This document shows positions 58,384 to 64,000 of a DNA stretch of 64,000 nucleotides, piece after piece. The notes beneath the pieces were generated by a model. It ran no database searches and was not told where the DNA came from. It was given only the letters and a program-made list of their open reading frames with translations. Position numbers and translations under genes: made by a program. This stretch comes from Berkiella sp964496435 (GTDB taxonomy: Bacteria; Pseudomonadota; Gammaproteobacteria; Berkiellales; Berkiellaceae), in the NCBI GenBank assembly GCA_964496435.1, contig CAZBZP010000005.1, positions 101,807-165,806 on the forward strand. Reading direction: 5' to 3'. The stretch's first letter is position 1. Each line of letters starts with the position of its first letter.

Positions 58384-59043
58384 ATGCGTAAGGCACCATT
58401 CTTTCTAAGCTTCAATAGCAAACTTACCTTGACTGATGATGAAGCGCTGCCTGAGGATATCCGCGGTCAAACCTTCACAGTTACTCATCTTGAAACCTTA
58501 TTGCTCAATGATTTTTATTTCAATGATGAATTGTTTCCTGCTTATGAACTGCGTGCGCAAAACGGGGGGAAAATTTTACTATCCCCATTTACTTTCGAGC
58601 AGGATGATGAGGAATTAAAGCTGAGGGTAACTCGTGATTTAAGCAATGAAGAAGTCAAGGCACTCTTTTCTGCCAACACTATTATGCAAATGTTAGATGC
58701 CAATCAAGATGAAAATAATTATTTTTCCATTAGTGAAAATGAAATTGCTAACAAATTGAAACAATGGATAAGTAAAACTTATTATCTTGATATCAAAGAT
58801 CAAGCCATTGCTTCTAGCACCTATATTCAATACGACATGACTAATAAAAAGAATATAAACTTTGATTTACTGCTCAAAAAGCATGTTCACCACAAATACT
58901 TTTTATTTCTAGGTGATTATAATTCGTTTTACTTGGAAGTAAATTTTGAAAATAATCCTGCTGTACGTGCCACAACTATTTTAAATATGTCCGACATAGC
59001 GAACATTGAACATCCTGCTCTTCATCAAGAAACGATGATTTAG
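58384..59043 (+). CDS. Hypothetical protein
   Basis: 219 residues; I do not recognise the family. It is acidic, rich in Asn, Asp, Phe and Tyr, with no signal peptide, no membrane helix and no catalytic motif that I can see. A beta-type N-terminal half (F-F-L-S-F-N-S-K-L-T-L-T) precedes a helical segment (about 130-150) and a further beta half (Y-I-Q-Y-D-M-T, F-L-F-L-G-D-Y-N-S-F-Y). ATG 58384 has AAAGGA at longish spacing; a TTG at 58336 would add 16 residues. It may be an inserted gene, since erpA usually follows DUF6776/bactofilin. Confidence 0.6.
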   Translation: MRKAPFFLSFNSKLTLTDDEALPEDIRGQTFTVTHLETLLLNDFYFNDELFPAYELRAQNGGKILLSPFTFEQDDEELKLRVTRDLSNEEVKALFSANTIMQMLDANQDENNYFSISENEIANKLKQWISKTYYLDIKDQAIASSTYIQYDMTNKKNINFDLLLKKHVHHKYFLFLGDYNSFYLEVNFENNPAVRATTILNMSDIANIEHPALHQETMI

Positions 59044-59073
59044 TAAAAAAGAATTATACTCAAACTATTTTGA

Positions 59074-59161
59074 CTTTAGACGAGGCGCCAAGCGAACAAA
59101 TCCCAAGGCGTGCGGGATTATTTTATAAGGCCTGTCACGCCGTAGCTTTAGCGTAGGCGGA
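59074..59161 (+). repeat. Dispersed repeat, copy A, upstream of erpA
   Basis: Bases 59079-59108 match copies B and C at 24 of 30 positions each. The alignment with copy B continues to the GCC/GGC hairpin near 59136-59160. It ends directly before the erpA promoter. Confidence 0.6.
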
Positions 59162-59171
59162 ATGAGTATAT

Positions 59172-59200
59172 TTGACTTGGGAACTGGTGCGGGCCATAAT
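59172..59200 (+). promoter_or_regulatory. Promoter of erpA
   Basis: TTGACT (59172-59177) and CATAAT (59195-59200), spacer 17. The transcript would start near 59207, so translation cannot begin at the upstream ATG (59162). Confidence 0.65.
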
Positions 59201-59242
59201 TGGTCAAACTTACTAAGAAACCCCTCATTTGAAGACGACATT

Positions 59243-59638
59243 ATGGCAATCGCAGAACATCCCGTTGCTTCTATTAGCCTCACCACAGCGGCAGGCCGAC
59301 GTATTCGGGAGCTGATCATTGAAGAAGGCAATTACAATCTTAAACTGAGAGTGTATATCACCGGTGGCGGTTGTTCTGGCTTCCAATATGGTTTTGCCTT
59401 TGATGAACAAATTAAAGAAGATGATTGTGTTATAGAGCAGGAAGTACTCCCCGAGGAAGATGATAATAGTGGTGAAGGGAGTTTGATGGTAAATGTTTTA
59501 ATTGATGCCTTGAGTATTATGTATTTGGCTGGTGCTGAAATTGATTATGTAGAAAGTTTACAAGGCGCTCATTTCACAGTTAAAAATCCAAATGCACAAA
59601 CAACCTGTAGTTGTGGATCTTCTTTTTCTTTAGGGTAG
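59243..59638 (+). CDS. erpA: Iron-sulfur cluster insertion protein ErpA
   Basis: 131 residues of the A-type carrier family. The N-terminal V-A-S-I-S-L-T-T-A-A precedes L-K-L-R-V-Y-I-T-G-G-G-C-S-G-F-Q-Y-G-F; the C-terminal pair is in C-S-C-G-S-S-F. These three cysteines hold the cluster. ErpA delivers Fe-S clusters to apo-enzymes such as IspG. An acidic insertion (about 66-80, E-V-L-P-E-E-D-D-N-S-G-E) is longer than in E. coli. ATG 59243 is chosen because the promoter lies upstream of it and inside the longer frame. Confidence 0.93.
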   Translation: MAIAEHPVASISLTTAAGRRIRELIIEEGNYNLKLRVYITGGGCSGFQYGFAFDEQIKEDDCVIEQEVLPEEDDNSGEGSLMVNVLIDALSIMYLAGAEIDYVESLQGAHFTVKNPNAQTTCSCGSSFSLG

Positions 59639-59671
59639 GGCTCTTACGCTCAGTCGTTGAACTTTGAAGCG

Positions 59672-60808
59672 CTAGGGCAAATAAACACCGCCGAGAATCA
59701 CGGGCCGCTTAGAGCCTGTTACTTGCCTCAAATCAATGGGCATTTCATGAAGGCGCTTCATGGCGTACCACGCAAAGCATGTCGCTTCAATCCAATCTGG
59801 TGCAACACCATAATCTTCAGTCGTTTTAACCGTAAATTGATCACCCAAATGCTTTGAAATTGCACTGAGCAATACAGGGTTATGGCAACCGCCACCGCAG
59901 ACGAGTACTTGTGCTTGCTGCCGATATTGTTTGATATGCTGTGCAATACTCACTGCTGTTAGTTCGAGTAATGTGGCTTGAACATCCTGCGCAGGTATTG
60001 CTGGCAGTGCTTTAAGGTGTTCCTCTAGCCAAGCTAAATTAAAATAATCTTTGCCCGTACTTTTAGGAGCACTTTGAGCAAAATAGGGATCACTTAAGAG
60101 TCTTGCTAATAAGAGTGGATTACATTTACCTGATTGGGCAAAGGCACCATTCTTATCATAGGGTTGTTGTAAGTGTTGCATTGCAATGGCATCCATAAGG
60201 CCATTGCCTGGTCCTGTATCAAAACCGCTTAGCGGGGCTGCATCCTGGGTCGCTTGTGGGCTAAGCAGGGTGATATTGGCAATGCCGCCAATATTCAAAA
60301 TGACACGAGATTCATTAGCACCTAATATCCATTGATGAAACGGGGGAACAAATGGTGCACCTACGCCACCTAAAGCGATATCACCTCTTCTAAAATCAGC
60401 GACTGTTGTTATCCCCGTTGTTTTAGCAATGATGTTGGGGCAGCCCACTTGTAAAGTAAAAGGGGTTGGAGGATGGGGGTGATGCCAAAGGGTTTGCCCG
60501 TGGCTGCCAATGGCTTTGACTTGCTTTTCAGTGTACAAGGTTTTGCGCAGCAAGTTTTTAACACTTTGAGCAAATAATTGGCCGAATTTTACATCCAACA
60601 CTGAAATAGTTGTGAAGTGTACATTAGCCTGGCCTAGGCTGATGGCTAATGCTTCCTCACGTAAGGCCAAGGGAATTTCTTCTAAATGGGTTGCATGCAA
60701 TTTTACTTGTTGATTAGCTTCATCAAAGGACACTAAGGCACAATCAACACCATCCATGCTGGTGCCAGACATTAATCCGATATAGAGATCAGTGCTTAGA
60801 TTATTCAT
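59672..60808 (-). CDS. anmK: Anhydro-N-acetylmuramic acid kinase
   Basis: 378 residues. L-Y-I-G-L-M-S-G-T-S-M-D-G-V-D at the N-terminus is the signature; G-S-H-G-Q-T-L-W-H-H-P, D-F-R-R-G-D-I-A-L-G-G-V-G-A-P and C-G-G-G-C-H-N-P follow. It phosphorylates and opens anhydroMurNAc in wall recycling. The start ATG overlaps the M23 peptidase stop by eight bases (ATGAATAA). anmK sits beside tyrS and the peptidase in many gammaproteobacteria. Confidence 0.95.
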   Translation of the reverse strand: MNNLSTDLYIGLMSGTSMDGVDCALVSFDEANQQVKLHATHLEEIPLALREEALAISLGQANVHFTTISVLDVKFGQLFAQSVKNLLRKTLYTEKQVKAIGSHGQTLWHHPHPPTPFTLQVGCPNIIAKTTGITTVADFRRGDIALGGVGAPFVPPFHQWILGANESRVILNIGGIANITLLSPQATQDAAPLSGFDTGPGNGLMDAIAMQHLQQPYDKNGAFAQSGKCNPLLLARLLSDPYFAQSAPKSTGKDYFNLAWLEEHLKALPAIPAQDVQATLLELTAVSIAQHIKQYRQQAQVLVCGGGCHNPVLLSAISKHLGDQFTVKTTEDYGVAPDWIEATCFAWYAMKRLHEMPIDLRQVTGSKRPVILGGVYLP

Positions 60809-62216
60809 TGGCTGCAACGAGAACTTTGCCCTGCGTATCCATCATGCGTAGCAAGTTACTGGAGTAAGCTAAGAATTGCTTCTTTGCCTTTCCGTCTAGT
60901 CCTTCGGCTTGTGGTAGTGCCACTTTGAGGGGATCGTGATGTACACCATTGATTCTAAATTCAAAATGTAAGTGAGGGCCTGAGGCAAGTCCAGTTGAAC
61001 CTACATAACCTATCACTTGACCTTGGCGAACAGTTGCCCCATTTTTGATTTTGGCAAAGCGGGATAAATGACCATACAAAGTTGTGTATTTAGAGCCATG
61101 TTGCAGAATGATGGCATTACCATAACCGCCTTTTTTGCCAACATAAACGACTTTACCGGCGCCAGCTGCTTTAACAGGTGTGCCAGTGGGCGCTGCATAA
61201 TCCACACCTTTGTGTGCGCGGATTTTATGCAAAACAGGATGGCGACGATGTAAATTGAAATGTGAGCTGATGCGGGTATATTGCACCGGTGTTCTGATAA
61301 AGGCCTTCTTTAAACTTTGACCGCTAGGTGAATAGTAGGTTGATTCACCACTGCTGTCTGTATAACGAATCGCTCTGTATGGTTTTCCGCTATTGATAAA
61401 TTCTGCTGCAACGATAGGGCCATTGCCTACTTTCACACCATTCACAAAGTACTCTTCAAAAAGTACTTTAAAACTGTCGTTGGGCTGAATATCGTTGGCA
61501 AAGTCGATGTCATAGGCAAAGACTTTGGCAAGTTCCATAATTAAGGCGTCATCTAGTTTTGCTTGTTTGCCTGCGCCAAAAAAAGAATCAAAAATTTGAG
61601 CCCCACCAAAAGCTACGCGCTTTTCGATAGGCTTATCTTCGATATGTGCTTTAAGTTGTCCGTTATCTTGGCGTTGCACTATCAGCGTTGTTAAAGGATC
61701 AACATCGAATTGTAATGAATGTAATTGGTTATCGCTGTTGGCTAAGAGTCTTAATTTCTGATTAGGATAGATTCGCTTTAATTGTGATACATCTTTACCT
61801 AATGAGAGCACTTCTTGTAGCGCTTTAGAATCAAGGCCTGCTTCTTGAAAGTAATAGGCTAGGTTATCGCCGGATTTGATGGTAAAGGTTTGCCAGTCTA
61901 TGTTCTCGTCGGATTGAGCGAGAGTTTGTTTAGGCTCAGCTTGTGCTAACGCTAATGCCTGAGGCTGAGAAGGGGTTTCAGAGCTTGGTAAAGAGACATC
62001 CAGGGTAACTTGATCCGAAGATGCTGACATCCAAGATGATTCTTGTTCGGTGTTCTCAAAGGAAGAACGTGATACCCAATTCCAAAGGAAAATAAAAGCA
62101 AGCACAGAAAGAGCAAGAGGCAATTTCCATTTGCTAACAATAGATAAAGTTATGGAGGGTTCTGGTTTGACCCTGCTGTCTTTATAATCGGTTTTCACTT
62201 TGATTGAACGCTGCAT
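60801..62216 (-). CDS. M23 family metallopeptidase (murein DD-endopeptidase, MepM-like)
   Basis: 471 residues: a cytoplasmic N-terminus, one membrane helix (about 30-48), a Ser/Gln-rich linker, a LysM/OapA-like domain (about 105-160, T-F-T-I-K-S-G-D-N-L-A), and a C-terminal M23 peptidase. Zinc ligands are in H-K-G-V-D-Y and H-L-H-F-E. It cuts peptidoglycan cross-links during growth. ATG 62216 has AAGTAGG nearby; a reading from 62285 is 23 residues longer and less likely. It is divergent from tyrS and coupled to anmK. Confidence 0.93.
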   Translation of the reverse strand: MQRSIKVKTDYKDSRVKPEPSITLSIVSKWKLPLALSVLAFIFLWNWVSRSSFENTEQESSWMSASSDQVTLDVSLPSSETPSQPQALALAQAEPKQTLAQSDENIDWQTFTIKSGDNLAYYFQEAGLDSKALQEVLSLGKDVSQLKRIYPNQKLRLLANSDNQLHSLQFDVDPLTTLIVQRQDNGQLKAHIEDKPIEKRVAFGGAQIFDSFFGAGKQAKLDDALIMELAKVFAYDIDFANDIQPNDSFKVLFEEYFVNGVKVGNGPIVAAEFINSGKPYRAIRYTDSSGESTYYSPSGQSLKKAFIRTPVQYTRISSHFNLHRRHPVLHKIRAHKGVDYAAPTGTPVKAAGAGKVVYVGKKGGYGNAIILQHGSKYTTLYGHLSRFAKIKNGATVRQGQVIGYVGSTGLASGPHLHFEFRINGVHHDPLKVALPQAEGLDGKAKKQFLAYSSNLLRMMDTQGKVLVAANE

Positions 62217-62458
62217 CCTACTTGCGACTTCTTTTAAAACTAGTTCTCTATTTGCTTTTATGCAATTTTTAGTTTCGTAAATCAACTTTTTACGATCTTA
62301 AATTACGCATTGCACAACTTTTAAGTTGGCATAGCCCACTATAAAAGGTTGGTTAACAAAATAAACGAACAATACAACGGGCTTCCATCTTAACCTATTT
62401 TTGTCTACAGCGTACACTCCCGGTGTTTATTCATTTTGTGCTAAATAGGCAGCCTAAT

Positions 62459-62488
62459 TTGAATAATTACGCTCGGTTCGAGTATATT
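62459..62488 (+). promoter_or_regulatory. Candidate promoter of tyrS
   Basis: TTGAAT (62459-62464) and TATATT (62483-62488) with an 18-base spacer, about 40 bases ahead of the tyrS start. Confidence 0.5.
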
Positions 62489-62530
62489 CAGTCGCTTAGC
62501 CTTTTATTTATCTAATTTTTGTGAGTGTTT

Positions 62531-63742
62531 ATGTCCATAGATGACGCCTTAGAAATTTTTTGCCGCGGCGCAACAGAAGTGTTGGTTCATAACGAGTTAG
62601 TTGAAAAATTAAAATTGAATCGGCCCTTACGCATCAAAGCAGGATTTGATCCCACAGCACCTGATATCCATGTGGGACACACGGTGCTCATTAATAAATT
62701 AAAGCAGCTTCAAGATTTAGGTCATGAAATTTTATTCTTGATAGGTGATTTCACAGGGAGAATAGGTGACCCGACTGGCAAAAATGTTACCCGTGCCCCT
62801 TTAACGCCTGAGCAAGTCATTGAAAATGCCAGAACCTATGAAAGCCAAATTTTTAAAATTTTAGATCCTCAAAAAACAAAAATTGTTTTTAACTCTCATT
62901 GGTTAGATAAATTTTCCGCCAAAGATCTTATCAGCTTGGCTGCGCAACAAACGGTAGCCCGTATGCTAGAGAGAGATGATTTCTCAAAGCGCTATAAGGA
63001 AGGATTGCCTATTGCTATCCATGAATTTATTTATCCTTTGCTGCAAGGCTATGACTCTGTAGAGCTCAAGGCTGATGTTGAGCTAGGCGGGACGGATCAA
63101 AAATTTAACTTGCTTATGGGCAGGGAATTGCAAAAAGCTTATAAGCAAAGCCCTCAAATCGTGATCACGATGCCCTTACTTGAAGGGCTAGATGGCGTTA
63201 AAAAGATGTCCAAATCTTTAAACAACTATATAGGCATAGCCGATAGTCCAGATGCGATGTTTGGTAAGATCATGTCTATCAGTGATGAATTGATGTGGCG
63301 CTATTATGAATTATTAAGTTTTAAATCATTAAGTGAGATAGAGGGTCTTAAACAAAAAGTGCAGGCAGGCTTTAATCCACGTGATGTAAAAATTTTACTT
63401 GCAAAGGAAATTATTGCACGTTTTCATTCTGACAATGATGCGAATAATGCTGAGCAACGTTTTATAGAACAATTCAGTCAAGGCCAAATACCGCAAGACA
63501 TTCCAGAAATTGCGATAGCTGCCAGTGGCCAAGAAGTCGCTTTAGTGCAAGCGCTTAAAGAAGCAGGCTTAACGAAGAGTACTTCCGAAGCGATGCGAAT
63601 GATTCAGCAAGGTGCTGTCAAATTAGATGGCGAGCGCGTGCAAGCGATGGATCATCAACTAAAGAAGGGAACAGATACTGTTGTTCAAGTTGGTAAACGT
63701 CGTTTCGCAAAAATAAAAATTTCAGAAAGTAAACAAAATTAA
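62531..63742 (+). CDS. tyrS: Tyrosyl-tRNA synthetase
   Basis: 403 residues, class I. H-V-G-H (H-I-G-H equivalent) in P-D-I-H-V-G-H-T; F-D-P-T-A-P near the N-terminus; tyrosine-binding G-D-F-T-G-R-I-G-D-P-T; K-M-S-K-S in V-K-K-M-S-K-S-L-N-N; a C-terminal S4-like domain (about 340-403). It charges tRNA-Tyr. The H-V-G-H and G-D-F-T-G form is that of the TyrZ-like subgroup found in Pseudomonas and many gammaproteobacteria. ATG 62531 is preferred to GTG 62525. Confidence 0.96.
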   Translation: MSIDDALEIFCRGATEVLVHNELVEKLKLNRPLRIKAGFDPTAPDIHVGHTVLINKLKQLQDLGHEILFLIGDFTGRIGDPTGKNVTRAPLTPEQVIENARTYESQIFKILDPQKTKIVFNSHWLDKFSAKDLISLAAQQTVARMLERDDFSKRYKEGLPIAIHEFIYPLLQGYDSVELKADVELGGTDQKFNLLMGRELQKAYKQSPQIVITMPLLEGLDGVKKMSKSLNNYIGIADSPDAMFGKIMSISDELMWRYYELLSFKSLSEIEGLKQKVQAGFNPRDVKILLAKEIIARFHSDNDANNAEQRFIEQFSQGQIPQDIPEIAIAASGQEVALVQALKEAGLTKSTSEAMRMIQQGAVKLDGERVQAMDHQLKKGTDTVVQVGKRRFAKIKISESKQN

Positions 63743-63760
63743 AGGTGTGTTGTTCACCTT
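63742..63760 (+). terminator. Weak hairpin after tyrS
   Basis: AAGGTG (63742-63747) pairs with CACCTT (63755-63760), 7-base loop. No T-tract, so only a weak candidate. Confidence 0.35.
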
Positions 63761-63794
63761 AATGCGAACAAAAATAAATTAATTCGCAATAAGG

Positions 63795-63822
63795 TTGACA
63801 CTGCACGAAAAGAGGGTACAAT
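63795..63822 (+). promoter_or_regulatory. rRNA operon promoter P1
   Basis: TTGACA (63795-63800) and TACAAT (63817-63822), 16-base spacer. It precedes a 16S leader (see boxA). Confidence 0.75.
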
Positions 63823-63872
63823 CTGCCTTCTTTGATTGATAGCAAGTTTGCAAAATTTAAATAAACGAGTGA

Positions 63873-63900
63873 TTGACAACTGTGATGAACTCGTTAAAAT
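63873..63900 (+). promoter_or_regulatory. rRNA operon promoter P2
   Basis: TTGACA (63873-63878) and TAAAAT (63895-63900), 16-base spacer. A GC-rich stretch (AAGCGACC) follows at the expected start, as in ppGpp-sensitive rRNA promoters. Confidence 0.75.
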
Positions 63901-63924
63901 AAGCGACCTTGCATTGAGCAAGAG

Positions 63925-63936
63925 TGTTCTTTAACA
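63925..63936 (+). promoter_or_regulatory. rRNA leader boxA antitermination site
   Basis: TGTTCTTTAACA differs in one base from the E. coli boxA (TGCTCTTTAACA). Nus factors bind it to protect rRNA transcription. The 16S gene itself is expected just after the window ends. Confidence 0.85.
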
Positions 63937-64000
63937 AGTTGAAACCATGTTATTTGTGTGGGTGTTTTTAAAAAACAGCCAAGTCAAATGAATTGAGTTA

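Noticed and set aside
59162..59242. Upstream extension of erpA from ATG 59162
   Set aside because: The erpA promoter lies inside it, and the family start fits ATG 59243.
1..64000. CRISPR arrays, prophage genes, insertion sequences
   Set aside because: No regularly spaced repeats, phage structural genes, integrases or transposases were recognised anywhere in the window.

Overview
The window looks like chromosomal DNA of an AT-rich gammaproteobacterium (roughly 40% GC by eye) related to Legionellales/Coxiellales. The reasons are the conserved gammaproteobacterial gene order (hfq-hflX-hflK-hflC-DUF2065-purA; rnr-rlmB; rpsF-rpsR-rplI-dnaB-alr; erpA/anmK/M23 peptidase/tyrS), a DUF2608-type HAD protein, and several proteins of the kind found in host-associated relatives. 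One of these carries a c-Myc-like nuclear localisation motif. A relative of the intranuclear amoeba symbionts (Candidatus Berkiella) is possible, but this is inference.

Layout. 1-7.3 kb: start of a membrane protein (minus strand), a lemA/TPM-domain pair, then hfq, hflX, hflK, hflC, a DUF2065 gene and purA. 7.3-10.7 kb: a palindromic repeat, tRNA-Leu(CAG), rnr, rlmB. 10.7-22.4 kb: an accessory block between rlmB and rpsF, which are neighbours in many relatives. It holds a putative nuclear-targeted protein; a flavin alpha-hydroxyacid oxidase translationally coupled to a PvcA/DIT1-type isocyanide-synthase homologue; a convergent PaaK-like adenylating enzyme; a methyltransferase-GST-aldo/keto reductase-glutaredoxin operon; an SRPBCC/MarR pair; an AraC regulator; secreted proteins; and a flavin amine oxidase. 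22.6-26.4 kb: ribosomal proteins S6, S18 and L9, DnaB, alanine racemase. 26.4-35.1 kb: ppa, an SDR, trhO, sodC, an O-methyltransferase, pcnB-folK-pgi, and a double-glycine-leader bacteriocin-like peptide. 35.2-40.3 kb: acs-phaA-phaB-phaR-phasin, with a textbook PhaR operator in the phasin promoter and no PHA synthase in the window. 40.5-48.9 kb: accessory genes including a DUF2608 HAD protein, a 2H-phosphoesterase-like protein, arginase with a divergent SpeD homologue, an ATP-grasp enzyme and a nitroreductase. 48.9-55 kb: dksA, an SfsA homologue lacking its catalytic E and K, a LuxR regulator, a fused APH/P-loop kinase, hemL, rubredoxin, hemJ. 55-64 kb: DUF6776, proB-proA, a hypothetical gene, erpA, anmK, an M23 peptidase, tyrS, then tandem rRNA promoters and a boxA leading to a 16S gene that lies beyond the window.

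The best candidate for an undescribed system is the PvcA-like gene coupled to a flavoenzyme, with the PaaK-like ligase beside it (11.7-15.8 kb, possibly extending to 18.3 kb). Other leads are the nuclear-signal protein, the double-glycine peptide with its nested inverted repeat, the SpeD-like/arginase operon, the catalytically degenerate SfsA, and a dispersed family of palindromic repeats. All functions are read from sequence alone; no database search was run.
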